A DNA stretch of 64,000 nt from Lewinellaceae bacterium (GTDB lineage Bacteria; Bacteroidota; Bacteroidia; Chitinophagales; Saprospiraceae), in assembly GCA_020636005.1 (NCBI GenBank), contig JACJYR010000002.1:62001-126000 (forward strand). Reading direction: 5' to 3'. Shown here piece after piece: positions 1-8,309 of the stretch (positions within the stretch are counted from its first letter, which is position 1; each line of letters begins with the position of its first letter). Below the pieces are notes generated by a model. That model saw only the letters and a list, made by a program, of their open reading frames with translations, had not been told where the DNA came from and ran no database searches. The position numbers were made by a program, and so were the translations under genes.

Positions 1-2
1 CA

Positions 3-458
3 TTACCCTATGACCTCTTGGTGAGCTACAACACCCGCCAGCCGCAAAGCTCGCCCGATTGCAAGCTGTCATTGACCACCAGCCTTTCGGCCCAAAATGG
101 CAGCATGGGCAGCAATATCCGCTTGAGCACCTCGCTCACCAACACAAGCAACGAAGCCGTCCCGAACCCAATCGCCATCGTGGGAATCCCAGCCGGATTA
201 GGCATTCAGCCCTGGCAGGTGAAGGAGATGCAGGAGAAAAACCTGTTCGATTTTTATGAAATCAAGGACGGCACGGTGGTTTTTTACTTCCGCCAAATGG
301 AGGCAGGGGAGGTGAAAAACATACACCTCGACTTGAAGGCCGACCTGCCCGGAGAATATGAGGCACCCGCCTCGAGCGCCTACCTCTACTACTCGAACGA
401 TGCGGTGGTGTGGAGCAAGCCTGAAAGGGTGGTTGTTTCGGCGGTCGGTGGAGGGTAA
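3..458 (+). CDS. C-terminal end of an alpha-2-macroglobulin-like protein (partial)
   Basis: The reading frame is open from the window edge, so this is only the 3' end of a larger gene; about 151 residues are visible. It begins with LPYDLLVSYNT, which resembles the end of the thioester/complement domain of A2M proteins. It continues with a beta-rich segment ending in a YEAPASSAYLYYSNDA-like stretch, typical of the receptor-binding domain. A2M proteins are large envelope-associated protease traps. The in-frame TTG at 18 is not a real start because the homology extends upstream of it. A hairpin terminator follows at 477. Family assignment is from motif resemblance only. Confidence 0.7.
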   Translation, partial: LPYDLLVSYNTRQPQSSPDCKLSLTTSLSAQNGSMGSNIRLSTSLTNTSNEAVPNPIAIVGIPAGLGIQPWQVKEMQEKNLFDFYEIKDGTVVFYFRQMEAGEVKNIHLDLKADLPGEYEAPASSAYLYYSNDAVVWSKPERVVVSAVGGG

Positions 459-476
459 ACTGTGGACTGAAGACAG

Positions 477-516
477 AAATGGCTTTCCCAACAAAATGGG
501 AAGGCCATTTTTGTTT
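477..516 (+). terminator. Rho-independent terminator after the A2M-like gene
   Basis: A 13-bp stem (477-489 with 498-510, one G-T pair) encloses an 8-nt loop and is followed by a T-rich tract. It lies 18 nt after the stop codon of the A2M-like gene. Confidence 0.75.
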
Positions 517-523
517 TGAAAAA

Positions 524-576
524 ACCGGCAGTAGCGGTGTCGTTTTGCCATGGACAGACCCAGTGCCAGCAGGGAA
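524..576. repeat. 53-bp dispersed repeat, copy 1
   Basis: It starts ACCGGCAGTAGCGG and ends GTGCCAGCAGGG. It shares most positions with segments of the same length at 1731-1783 and 2953-3005. Copies 1 and 3 are most alike in the right half (ATGGACAGACCCAGTGCC). Function unknown. Confidence 0.6.
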
Positions 577-665
577 TACAAAAGCGTAGTTCCTGATTTT
601 TTTGTTATTTTGTCGTTGCTCAACTTCTTACGTGCAGGTCATATTTTAGCTAAATTTTTCATTTT

Positions 666-1442
666 ATGCCAAACGCAATTATTTCCCGCTCACTACTGCT
701 TATGTTGCTCATCGCTCTGTCCATGCTCTCGTGCAAAAAAGAGGATGTTGGCCCTAAATCCCACACCTCCGAAGAGGTTTTGGAATGCGTGGGAGAAATA
801 GAAAATCCTGATGATGAATTTGTCTGCGACGATGACTACCCTTATGACACCAACAATGATAGCCGATGCATGGAAGATTTGGGCGGTTTCTCACTCCTCG
901 ACGAGAGCAAGGGTTGCGTCCCCACTTTTTGCATGAATATCGGTGAAGAACTGGTTTTCGTGAATAAAGGAGGGGAAGAATTGGTCGTCACCTTAGCGGA
1001 CAAAAGTTACTCCAAATCAATGTGTTATTACAGCCCAAATTTTGACTGCGAATTTTTGCTTCCAGTATCGTATTGCTACGAATGTGACGTCGTGTACCTC
1101 GAATTAACTGTCCCGAGCAAAAACCTGGAGTTCCGGTTCAAACTCTACCCAGCGCCTTTATTTCAAGATAATGGGGAAGACAGGCTTTTTGTTTACTCCA
1201 GGACCGGTAATAGTGGCTCTTTTCAAATAGAGGGAATTTTGTTCAGGAACAACTATCACGTTGGCACCCCCTCCTATCCAACACCGACACACGATGAAAT
1301 TTCCATCTTGGGTAAAAAGTACATGAATGTTATCAAAAGCGAGGCGGAAATTTGGGACCACTTTAATTTCTATTACAGTTGCGAACAGGGTTGGATTGGC
1401 TTCTATGATAAATCAGCGGACGAATTGTGGCGGATAAAATGA
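666..1442 (+). CDS. Hypothetical lipoprotein
   Basis: This 258-aa protein starts with a hydrophobic signal ending in the lipobox-like MLSCKKE, which places a lipidated Cys at residue 23 and predicts a membrane-anchored lipoprotein. The mature part is acidic and Cys-rich: several Cys occur in residues 40-75, with the clusters SMCYYSPNFDCEF and SYCYECDVVY near the middle. I recognise no domain. It stands alone, transcribed away from the repeats on its 3' side. The ATG at 666 is the only start that gives a full signal sequence. Confidence 0.7.
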   Translation: MPNAIISRSLLLMLLIALSMLSCKKEDVGPKSHTSEEVLECVGEIENPDDEFVCDDDYPYDTNNDSRCMEDLGGFSLLDESKGCVPTFCMNIGEELVFVNKGGEELVVTLADKSYSKSMCYYSPNFDCEFLLPVSYCYECDVVYLELTVPSKNLEFRFKLYPAPLFQDNGEDRLFVYSRTGNSGSFQIEGILFRNNYHVGTPSYPTPTHDEISILGKKYMNVIKSEAEIWDHFNFYYSCEQGWIGFYDKSADELWRIK

Positions 1443-1536
1443 GGTAGGTTGGCAATGCACTTGTTACTTACTACTTTAAGCGTTTCAATTACTAATTCTT
1501 ACTTTTTCAATCCAGCGCTTTAAATTAATTTCGTTC

Positions 1537-1706
1537 CCCGCTTGCCCGTGGTCTTCCAATTGAAAACGACACTGCCCCTGCCGGTTTGCAACCGGCACTT
1601 TCCCACCTTTAACCATAAGCACAAAATCATTTTCCACCTGTATAAGTGTTGCTTTAGTGCCAAAGTTGAACTTATCCCTGATGAACAACCGCAGTAGTGC
1701 CGGTTG
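1537..1706. repeat. 170-bp direct repeat, copy A
   Basis: It is identical to 2780-2949 apart from about three substitutions. A minus-strand frame is open across both copies (shared peptide LLRLFIRDKFN..., then KGGKVPVANRQ). That frame meets no recognisable start or domain, so coding is not claimed. The repeat brackets the two unrecognised ORFs between 1868 and 2779. A 53-bp repeat copy follows 24 nt downstream. Confidence 0.85.
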
Positions 1707-1730
1707 CAAGATTTATCCCGATACAGCGGG

Positions 1731-1783
1731 ACCGGCAGGAGTGGCGGCGTTTTTTTATCGGAAGACTCCAGACCAGCAGGGTA
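1731..1783. repeat. 53-bp dispersed repeat, copy 2
   Basis: This is the most diverged copy. It begins ACCGGCAGGAGTGG and ends CCAGCAGGGT, with the same spacing as the copies at 524 and 2953. It follows direct repeat A. Confidence 0.5.
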
Positions 1784-1867
1784 TGGCAACGTTCTTTTCT
1801 CAGTTTATGATGGTCGGGTCTTGCAGTAAGCTGCCGTTCCGATAATCTCTTACGCAACAGATTCCTA

Positions 1868-2434
1868 TTACTCTATTGCATTTTCATTTTCTCCTTTTTG
1901 GAAGAATCTTATGACTACACCATCTGAATTGCTATTTCCTTCAATGTGAATAATTTTTTCGTCTTTACAGTACAATATAACAGAAGACTCACTTTCAACA
2001 CTAATTGAAGCGGAGGGGTTTTCATCGTCTATAAACCTTTTTACAGACTTATGCATTTCAATAGATTCAATAGTTTCTAATGTTTGCACAAAATGGTTCA
2101 ATTGTGGAAAGCTTCTTGATTTATAGTACTGGGACACAATATGCTTCGAGTTTTCAAGCGATGAAAAAGATGCCGTTATGTCCCAATCCCCTTCAGAGAA
2201 ATACGTAAAATCTCGTCTTATCTTTATCTGAAGAAGAATATAGCGATTGTTCTTTGTGAATAAAAAAGTAACTGAGCCAGAAAAGTAGTAAGTTAAACTA
2301 CTTTTATACATGTACACACTTGATGTTGTGTCGGAATCGGAGGAGCCAAACCTCATCAAGGTTGCTCCCTGAAGAGCATCAAAAGATGTTTCTCCATTTT
2401 TAATAATGTTAATATTTTTCCTTACTATTTTCAT
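1868..2434 (-). CDS. Hypothetical protein in an AT-rich repeat-bracketed patch
   Basis: An ORF of 188 aa counted from MKIVRKN (alternative in-frame starts at 2452 and 2500). The protein is rich in Ser, Lys and Ile, has no signal peptide, and shows alternating beta-like stretches such as YYFSGSVTFLFTKNNRYIL. I recognise no domain. The stretch is clearly more AT-rich than its neighbours and lies between two copies of a 170-bp direct repeat, which suggests an acquired segment. The end of a second minus-strand ORF (2490) lies just upstream, so the two may be co-transcribed. Confidence 0.45.
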   Translation of the reverse strand: MKIVRKNINIIKNGETSFDALQGATLMRFGSSDSDTTSSVYMYKSSLTYYFSGSVTFLFTKNNRYILLQIKIRRDFTYFSEGDWDITASFSSLENSKHIVSQYYKSRSFPQLNHFVQTLETIESIEMHKSVKRFIDDENPSASISVESESSVILYCKDEKIIHIEGNSNSDGVVIRFFQKGENENAIE

Positions 2435-2489
2435 TTTAAAGCTATTGAGCATTGTGCGGGAAAACTTACAGTTTCCCCGCACAAATGTT

Positions 2490-2906
2490 TTAATAATCAA
2501 ATCTTATCTTGAATTTCTGGCCAGAACTAATGTCACTCCATTGATTTGCATTTTGTGTGGCAAATATAAATTCAATTGTCCAAGCAAAACCAGATGAGGA
2601 ATCTGGATACATTACTGTATAAATGCTTTTGTTTGCCATTTGGACATCTAAAATTTTCCACACAGGATTTCCATTGAAATCAGTAAAAAGCATAATTGTG
2701 GGATTAAATTCATCTTCGATTTTTTCGAGCATTTCGGACGCACCGACATCATCAAGTTTTGCACCAACTGTATTGCTTACCCGCTTGCCCGTGGTCTTCC
2801 AATTGAAAACGACACTGCTCCTGCCGGTTTGCAACCGGCACTTTCCCACCTTTAACCATAAGCACAAAATCATTTTCCACCTGTATAAGTGTTGCTTTAG
2901 TGCCAT
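2490..2906 (-). CDS. Possible gene remnant fused to direct repeat B
   Basis: The last ~96 codons (2779 to 2490) are unique and look protein-like (EFNPTIMLFTDFNGNP, then a Trp/Phe-rich end FAWTIEFIFATQNANQW). The first ~42 codons run through direct repeat B in a frame different from the one open in both repeat copies. Either the true start is inside the unique part (ATG at 2732, giving 80 aa), or the original 5' end was replaced when the repeat arrived. No family is recognised. Confidence 0.35.
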   Translation of the reverse strand: MALKQHLYRWKMILCLWLKVGKCRLQTGRSSVVFNWKTTGKRVSNTVGAKLDDVGASEMLEKIEDEFNPTIMLFTDFNGNPVWKILDVQMANKSIYTVMYPDSSSGFAWTIEFIFATQNANQWSDISSGQKFKIRFDY

Positions 2907-2949
2907 AGTTGAACTTATCCCTGATGAACAACCGCAGTAGTGTCGGTTG
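2780..2949. repeat. 170-bp direct repeat, copy B
   Basis: Same orientation as copy A at 1537-1706, offset by 1243 bp, with about three mismatches. It is followed 3 nt later by the third copy of the 53-bp repeat. Confidence 0.85.
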
Positions 2950-2952
2950 AAA

Positions 2953-3005
2953 ACGGGCAGGAGCAGGGTCGTTTTTCAATGGACAGACCCAGTGCCAGCA
3001 GGGTC
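2953..3005. repeat. 53-bp dispersed repeat, copy 3
   Basis: It shares the 25-nt right half (ATGGACAGACCCAGTGCC and onward to GCAGGG) with copy 1 at 524-576, and the GGCAGGAG left half with copy 2. Confidence 0.6.
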
Positions 3006-3101
3006 ATTGGTCATTGAAATTCTACCGATTGCAAGAAAGACGTTATCGGTTTTCAATTCGACCATCCATAAAACAGTTTCTAAAGTTCAAGCAAGGTGCA
3101 T

Positions 3102-4754
3102 TCACGGCAACACGGCACAACCCGAAACCTCCGCACTGAACAAGCCACCCGCGATGACCTGAAAGCCAGGCTGGAGCAATATTTCTGGTGCCCGGATTGT
3201 AACAGATGACCCAGCCTCGATGGCGCCATTGGAAGTGGCCGAACTGGTCGCCTGAAAAATCCCGGCAGGCACGATCCCATTGAGCACAAAGGAAGTGGCG
3301 CACCCTTGGCTCCCGGATTCGTCAGCGCCCTTATCGACGGCCGGGCCTACGATCCTTGTGCCCTGATCCAGTTCCTTTTCATTGGCAGAAACATAGGAGT
3401 TGTTGCCCTGGTTGATGGCAGGGGAAGTTGGCTGCAGGTGGAAGTCGGGGGACGGTAAGCCCGCGTTAACCAGTAGCGGATTGGCCGCCACCGTGTTCGT
3501 GTTGGCGGGCGGGGCGGGGTCTCCGGTAATCAGTTCGCTCAAATCGCCGCCTTCCCGGAACACGAGGTTATAATCTATGTCCAGGTTGACGGCAGTGTAT
3601 CCAAACAGCCCGATTCCGTAGTGGCTGATGGTACGGGCATACAGAATATTGTTGGCGATGAGGCATCCAGTGCTTTTTTGGAGAAAAATCTCCATGGTAT
3701 AAATTTCCAGCATTCCATTTTTCAAGAATGTATTGTTCCTCAAATGGCAGTTGACGATGTCCCCGGTATTGGCCCCGAAGAAAATACCGTTGTTGTCGTT
3801 ATCGAACACAAAGTTGTTTTTCACGACAATGTTTTCAGCCGTTTTGCCAGTATTTTCACAGCCTACCGATAGGCCGTTGCCGTTCCTGAACACAAAATTG
3901 TGCTCTATCACGACATCCTTGCTGCCATCGGCATAGATGCCGGCTGGTGCATCAAGGTTGCTGAACCTCCGGTGTTCATACACGATATTTCGTGTTACAG
4001 TCCCATTCCTCGCCTGGTTGAGCAAAGCAGGCACCCCCGCATCCACGGCCCAGGAATAATGCCCGGCAATGTCGATACCGATATTTGTGTTGTTGTGGAG
4101 CGAATTGTTGTCAATCTCAAAGTTGAAGACATTCCCCACCAGGGTCAACGATTCGCTGTTGCCGGTTATGAGGTTGTGCAGTTCATTCTTTTTAATGAAA
4201 ATATCCTTGTAGCCAACCGTTGTCCGGCCGTTCACCAGGATGCCGTGTGCCTGCCCGTTCACGGGGTTGGGGTTGGTAGCAGGGTTGGTGGTAAAACCGA
4301 TGTTCCGAATGGTACATCCTTCGATGGTGATGTCCTCGCCCTGGCCAACCACATAAATCCCCTTCGCTTCCGCCATATAGTTGTCTTCCAGCACCAGGTT
4401 TTCAATGCGCAAGTGGCTCTTGTTCTCAATGTGTATAATGGCCGTTTGGCCAGGAATGCCGTTTCCGGAAACAATAGGTTCCTCGTCCAAGTAATTGGTC
4501 AGCACCACCGGCATAGCGGCAGTCCCCGAAGCCGACCAGTTGATTTTTTCATGGTAAATCCCGCCCCGCACCTGGATCACAGCTCCTGCCGACACATGGT
4601 CAAGGGCATACTGGATCGTTTGCCAGGGCAGGCCTACGGAAGTGCCGGGGTTGGCATTGCTGCCAGTCGTCGCCACAAAATAGTTGGCCTGTGCAGACAT
4701 TTGGAAGGATTGGAGCAGGATGGACGCCAGCAGCGGCAGCAGGGAGTTTTTCAT
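3102..4754 (-). CDS. Secreted right-handed beta-helix protein with 3-coathanger-type tail
   Basis: The start is set at the ATG at 4754 (550 aa) because it gives a signal peptide, MKNSLLPLLASILLQSF ending before AQANYFVATTG. The frame is open 75 codons further upstream, but that part looks non-coding. Residues ~25-440 carry repeated N-rich beta-strand turns (VVKNNFVFDN, IDIDYNLVF, CHLRNNTFLKN) typical of the pectate-lyase-like parallel beta-helix; the early NPGTSVGLPWQTIQYAL block is characteristic of polysaccharide-active or adhesive beta-helix proteins. The last ~70 residues (EAGSSVTIRAPEILLQPGF) match the 3-coathanger stack domain often seen in Saprospiraceae. Substrate unknown. A long plus-strand ORF over 3900-4772 is antisense shadow. 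Confidence 0.8.
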   Translation of the reverse strand: MKNSLLPLLASILLQSFQMSAQANYFVATTGSNANPGTSVGLPWQTIQYALDHVSAGAVIQVRGGIYHEKINWSASGTAAMPVVLTNYLDEEPIVSGNGIPGQTAIIHIENKSHLRIENLVLEDNYMAEAKGIYVVGQGEDITIEGCTIRNIGFTTNPATNPNPVNGQAHGILVNGRTTVGYKDIFIKKNELHNLITGNSESLTLVGNVFNFEIDNNSLHNNTNIGIDIAGHYSWAVDAGVPALLNQARNGTVTRNIVYEHRRFSNLDAPAGIYADGSKDVVIEHNFVFRNGNGLSVGCENTGKTAENIVVKNNFVFDNDNNGIFFGANTGDIVNCHLRNNTFLKNGMLEIYTMEIFLQKSTGCLIANNILYARTISHYGIGLFGYTAVNLDIDYNLVFREGGDLSELITGDPAPPANTNTVAANPLLVNAGLPSPDFHLQPTSPAINQGNNSYVSANEKELDQGTRIVGPAVDKGADESGSQGCATSFVLNGIVPAGIFQATSSATSNGAIEAGSSVTIRAPEILLQPGFQVIAGGLFSAEVSGCAVLP

Positions 4755-5460
4755 TGGGTGGATGTTTTCTGAAATAAAAAATACCTTTGGGAAGCAAGAT
4801 ATTGAAATATGGGAAAGTGGCAAATCCCAATTGAAAAAGGGTTTGCAGATCAGGGGAGATCGCCAAAAGTTTGTTTTCCCCTGCGCCGCTAAGCTGCTTG
4901 CCAAGGAAAAGATGATAGTTTGAAAGGCCGAACGATTTTCCGCAAAAGGTGAAAAACAGCCAAAATTGCAATGTATCACTTAGGCTTATCTGCCACATTG
5001 TAAACTTAGCGTGAAATCAAATTTGTCGGGTTTGACTTGACTGCCCACCAAGGGTATCATTTTGCCATGTTGGCCAAGATTGTGCAAGGGCGGAATTTGA
5101 AAATGCTTGTGTCCGGGCTACCATTTTTGCAGAATTTTTCTTATATTTGCACATGCTTGTGAATAAAATCCATTCTTTTTCCAACGATATTCGAGGATTC
5201 CCCAAAATGATTGCCGCAAAAATTCCACCTCCTTTCCGCTGAAAAAGTTGGAATTAGGGCAATGAAATGTAGTCGCTTACGAGCAGGGGCCGCACTCTCA
5301 AATCCCTTTAATCCCAGGTATTTTTCCCATCTGTTTTTGTTGGATTTTCCTGAAAGAAATAATTATTCATAGCAAAGGCACAGAATCCGGCACCAATTCA
5401 GGCAGCATGGGCAGCGGTTTTTAATTTGAATTATTTTTTTTAACTAAAATATTTAAGAAC
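4755..5460. other. Intergenic region without a recognised gene
   Basis: About 700 nt between divergent genes. I see no convincing ORF. A TATATTTG box at 5142-5149 resembles a Bacteroidota -7 element, but no TTTG lies at the right distance upstream. The last 60 nt before the next gene are very AT-rich. Confidence 0.4.
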
Positions 5461-5670
5461 ATGAGGAAAAGAAATTCTTTCGAGTACGGTGAAGGCAAGT
5501 ATTATTTCACCATCAAATCGCACCCCAGCAACATCACCATCCATAGAAAGCAGCGTGAAATGGCAGAGGCCGCATTCCGCCAATATAAAATGGAAGGCAA
5601 GGACATTGAGTGGCTTGGCAAGTGGAACGGTAAAACGTTTGTTGAGTGCAGTCAACCCAGTGTCAACTGA
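5461..5670 (+). CDS. Small hypothetical protein
   Basis: A 69-aa charged protein starting MRKRNSFEYGEGKYYFTIKS, with a basic middle (IHRKQREMAEAAFRQYK) and a beta-like end (WLGKWNGKTFVECSQ). No signal peptide. The AT-rich leader just upstream and a second small gene 55 nt downstream suggest a short transcription unit. No family is recognised; the size and mixed beta/alpha pattern allow no functional call. Confidence 0.55.
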   Translation: MRKRNSFEYGEGKYYFTIKSHPSNITIHRKQREMAEAAFRQYKMEGKDIEWLGKWNGKTFVECSQPSVN

Positions 5671-5725
5671 CCAATCATCCATTTATTCCTATATTTTTCA
5701 GTAAAACCTTTCAAACGATAATATC

Positions 5726-5902
5726 ATGTCAGACAGCAGAAGTATCAAAGTAAAAATCATGAAAGAAAATGCCAGGACCGTAGTGGTTCGGCTGGTCAGC
5801 CTGAACCGATCCATGCCCGTGCCGAAAAAGGAATTCGACAAAAGGGTGGAAGACGGCATGTACGAGGTAGTGGGCGAGACGGAAGAAACCCTGGCGGACT
5901 GA
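5726..5902 (+). CDS. Small hypothetical protein (58 aa)
   Basis: This short ORF (ATG at 5726, TGA ending at 5902) encodes a 58-aa protein starting MSDSRSIKVKIMKENARTV and ending EVVGETEETLAD. It looks like a small beta-rich soluble protein. It follows the 69-aa gene by 55 nt in the same direction and precedes a hairpin at 6064, so the pair may form one unit. No family is recognised. Confidence 0.45.
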   Translation: MSDSRSIKVKIMKENARTVVVRLVSLNRSMPVPKKEFDKRVEDGMYEVVGETEETLAD

Positions 5903-6063
5903 CGCACAGCGCCTGGACCTGGGAATTTGCATGATCCGACAACAGGTTTTCGCCTGGCATACCAAACATTCATGCAAATACCTCAAGTGCCAAAAACTCA
6001 GTACTGGTAAGCCCCAAAAGAACATAGCCCAAGCAGCCCAACAAGCTGGCATTATGGGTATTT

Positions 6064-6111
6064 GCCTTTTGAACCCTTGAAAACCAGTGGTTTCAAAAGG
6101 CATTATTTTTT
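6064..6111 (+). terminator. Hairpin with T-rich tail upstream of rpsU
   Basis: A 10-bp perfect stem (6064-6073 with 6092-6101) has an 18-nt loop and is followed by ATTATTTTTT. It fits a terminator of the small genes upstream, or an attenuator in front of rpsU, whose ATG is at 6128. Confidence 0.5.
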
Positions 6112-6127
6112 AATCAACCTTATAACT

Positions 6128-6319
6128 ATGCTTATTATCAATGTAAAAAATGGCGAAACGATTGACCGGGCGCTCAGGCGGTACAAGCGAAAGTACCGCG
6201 ATACCAAAGTGCGCCAGGAACTCAACCGCCGCAAACAATTCACCAAGCCTTCCGTGAAAAGAAGGCATGAAATCCTGAAAGCCGTGTACAAAGAAGAAAA
6301 GGTAAACAGCGACAATTAA
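6128..6319 (+). CDS. rpsU: 30S ribosomal protein S21 (bS21)
   Basis: This 63-aa protein reads MLIINVKNGETIDRALRRYK, then a strongly basic stretch (KRKYRDTKVRQELNRRKQF, KPSVKRR). That is the classic S21 pattern: a short beta start followed by two basic helices. Length is normal for Bacteroidota. The ATG at 6128 is chosen over an upstream in-frame start at 6062, which runs through the preceding hairpin. S21 binds near the 3' end of 16S rRNA on the small subunit and helps initiation. A cold-shock gene follows 67 nt downstream with a hairpin between. Confidence 0.93.
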   Translation: MLIINVKNGETIDRALRRYKRKYRDTKVRQELNRRKQFTKPSVKRRHEILKAVYKEEKVNSDN

Positions 6320-6331
6320 TCTTCCATAGCC

Positions 6332-6363
6332 CATTGAAAACGAATGGAGAAAAGTTTTCAATG
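6332..6363 (+). other. Stem-loop between rpsU and the cold-shock gene
   Basis: CATTGAAAAC (6332-6341) pairs perfectly with GTTTTCAATG (6354-6363) around a 12-nt loop. No T-run follows, so it is not a standard terminator. It ends 23 nt before the start codon of the cold-shock gene. Confidence 0.55.
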
Positions 6364-6386
6364 CAGCGCTAAAAAAACCATGTGCC

Positions 6387-6659
6387 ATGAAATTATTTGA
6401 AACGATAAAATCCCTTTTCAGCAGTAGCAATGCTGCTGAAGGAGACAGGCAAGGACAGGCTTCCAATATTGGCTTTGTCCAATTTTTTAATCGATCCCGG
6501 GGCTATGGTTTCATTCAAACGAAAGATTCGGATCAGCGTGTTTTCGTACACATTTCTGAACTGAAAGACCAGGTGCGCAAGGGCGACCGGGTGCGTTTTG
6601 ATGTGGAACCAGATTCCAAGGGGCCGAAAGCGGTCAATGTAGAGTTGTTGTCTGAATAA
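6387..6659 (+). CDS. Cold-shock domain protein
   Basis: A 90-aa protein whose residues ~25-90 form a cold-shock domain: NIGFVQFFNRSRGYGFIQTK carries the RNP1-like K/R-G-[FY]-G-F-I pattern (RGYGFI), and RVFVHIS is the RNP2-like motif. The ~24-residue N-terminal extension (MKLFETIKSLFSSSNAAEGD) is longer than in CspA. Such proteins bind single-stranded nucleic acid and act as RNA chaperones. Placement directly after rpsU, with a stem-loop between, suggests joint expression with ribosomal functions. The substrate RNA cannot be inferred. Confidence 0.9.
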   Translation: MKLFETIKSLFSSSNAAEGDRQGQASNIGFVQFFNRSRGYGFIQTKDSDQRVFVHISELKDQVRKGDRVRFDVEPDSKGPKAVNVELLSE

Positions 6660-6713
6660 TGGCTAATTTTTAAAAATTGCCATTCCAACTGGCCGGGACA
6701 ATTTGGCTTGTTT

Positions 6714-6721
6714 TACATTTG
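6714..6721 (+). promoter_or_regulatory. Candidate -7 box for phoD
   Basis: TACATTTG matches the Bacteroidota -7 consensus TAnnTTTG and lies 20 nt upstream of the chosen phoD start. No good TTTG -33 element is at the expected distance, so the call is weak. Confidence 0.3.
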
Positions 6722-6740
6722 GACAAAATTGAAACAAGCC

Positions 6741-8303
6741 ATGAGAGTATTTTTCCCCGTAGTTCTCTTCTTACTTCTTTCGTCCCAGTCCATCTCCCAG
6801 GATTTATTTTATCCGGAACTCCGCCCGCTGTACAATGAAGCCCTTGCGCCGTTTTATTTCGGCGTAGCATCCGGCGATCCCCTGCCGGAAGCAGTGGTCA
6901 TTTGGACAAAAATAATCCCGAAAAGTGCTGGCAGCCAGTCTGTTGGCTGGGAAATGGCCACGGATTCGCTCATGCAGCACGTTGCGCAATCGGGCACCAC
7001 CTCCACTGACAGCACCTCCGCTTTCACCGTGAAAGTTGACGTGCCGTCCCTCTCCCCGGGCACTATTTACTTCTACCGTTTTAAATACAAAGATAAATAC
7101 TCACCCATCGGGCGGACGAAGACGGCCCCGTCGGGCGATCCGTCCATGTTGCGGCTGGCCATCGTTAGTTGCGCCGACTACCAGGGTGGATACTACAATG
7201 CCTTTGAGGATATTGCAAAGCGGAACGACCTGGATGCAGTAGTCCATCTTGGCGACTACATCTATGAATACGGCGTGTGGCGGGGCGGCAGGAAGCGCAT
7301 GATGAAAAACAGGGTCAGGGAGCACATCCCTGACAAAACCTGTACGACCCTGAAAGACTACCGTACCCGCTACGGCCAGTACCGTCTCGACCAGCAACTG
7401 TGCGAAGCCCATCGGCTGCAGCCCTTTATCGTCATCTGGGACGACCACGAAATCGCCAACAATACCAGCGTGAATGGCCCCGATGGGCAGGACGGCCCCG
7501 AATGGGAGCAACGAAAAGCAGCTGCAAAACAAGCCTACTTCGAGTGGATGCCTATCCGGGAAAATCCTGAAAGGAGCATTGTGCGGAAATTTACTTACGG
7601 AAGCCTCGCCGAGTTGTGGATGCTCGATGGCCGGTTGGCTGGCCGCAGCCCACAAGCCAAGGGGATCGACGATCCCGACCTGCCCTCGACCCAGCGGCAC
7701 ATGTTGGGGGAAGCACAAACGGAATGGCTTCTCAAAGGCATCAACAACTCAACTGCCAAGTGGAAAATCATCGGCAACCAGGTCATTTTTTCCCACCTCA
7801 ACGACAGCAAGGTGTTTGACCGCCGCCCTGAAATCCGCATGGACCGCTGGGACGGCTACCCGGCTGAACAGCAGCATATCCTTGATTTTTTTGCTGAAAA
7901 CAACCTGAAAAATATCATCGTCGTAACGGGCGATGTGCACACCTCCTGGGCCTTTGATCTGACCGCCGACCCTTCCAACCCTGAAATTTATGACCGAAAA
8001 ACTGGAAAGGGCGTCTTTGGTGCAGAGTTCACTACGCCCAGCGTTACTTCCTTCAATTTCGACGAAGTCGTCCCCAAAATCATCTCCGCCGAAGCCAAGC
8101 GCCGTTTCAAAAAGAAGAAAAACAACCCCCACCTGCGCTACCTCGACCTCAACAACCACGGATATCTCCTGCTCACCCTGACACCTGAAAAGGCGCAGGC
8201 CGACTGGTACTTTGTGAAAACCAAAAAGCGGGTGGATGACCGGGTGAAGTGCAAGGCCAGCCGTTTTCTCCTATACAATGGGAATATGGTAAGAAAGAAA
8301 TAA
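6741..8303 (+). CDS. phoD: PhoD-like alkaline phosphatase / phosphodiesterase
   Basis: A 520-aa protein. The ATG at 6741 gives a clean signal peptide (MRVFFPVVLFLLLSSQSISQ), so the protein is exported. Residues ~45-125 form the N-terminal beta domain (FYFGVASGDPLPEAVVIWTK). The metallophosphatase core follows with the metal ligands expected for PhoD: VSCAD, HLGDYIYEYG, IWDDHEIANN and VVTGDVHTSW. PhoD enzymes release phosphate from phosphodiesters outside the cytoplasm and use metal ions such as Ca and Fe. The gene is alone in its unit and converges on the GAF-protein gene. Length and motifs are complete, so it is probably active. Confidence 0.9.
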   Translation: MRVFFPVVLFLLLSSQSISQDLFYPELRPLYNEALAPFYFGVASGDPLPEAVVIWTKIIPKSAGSQSVGWEMATDSLMQHVAQSGTTSTDSTSAFTVKVDVPSLSPGTIYFYRFKYKDKYSPIGRTKTAPSGDPSMLRLAIVSCADYQGGYYNAFEDIAKRNDLDAVVHLGDYIYEYGVWRGGRKRMMKNRVREHIPDKTCTTLKDYRTRYGQYRLDQQLCEAHRLQPFIVIWDDHEIANNTSVNGPDGQDGPEWEQRKAAAKQAYFEWMPIRENPERSIVRKFTYGSLAELWMLDGRLAGRSPQAKGIDDPDLPSTQRHMLGEAQTEWLLKGINNSTAKWKIIGNQVIFSHLNDSKVFDRRPEIRMDRWDGYPAEQQHILDFFAENNLKNIIVVTGDVHTSWAFDLTADPSNPEIYDRKTGKGVFGAEFTTPSVTSFNFDEVVPKIISAEAKRRFKKKKNNPHLRYLDLNNHGYLLLTLTPEKAQADWYFVKTKKRVDDRVKCKASRFLLYNGNMVRKK

Positions 8304-8309
8304 GTGGGG

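Noticed and set aside
1485..1789. Minus-strand ORFs over direct repeat A
   Set aside because: Two frames are open at once across the repeat, neither has a convincing start or domain, and the same frame at copy B ends differently.
3900..4772. Long plus-strand ORF (290 aa) opposite the beta-helix gene
   Set aside because: It is fully antisense to a convincing secreted protein, lacks domain features and follows from the GC-rich codon use of the other strand.
5142..5149. TATATTTG as a promoter
   Set aside because: No TTTG at 17-19 nt upstream, and the nearest gene starts more than 300 nt away.
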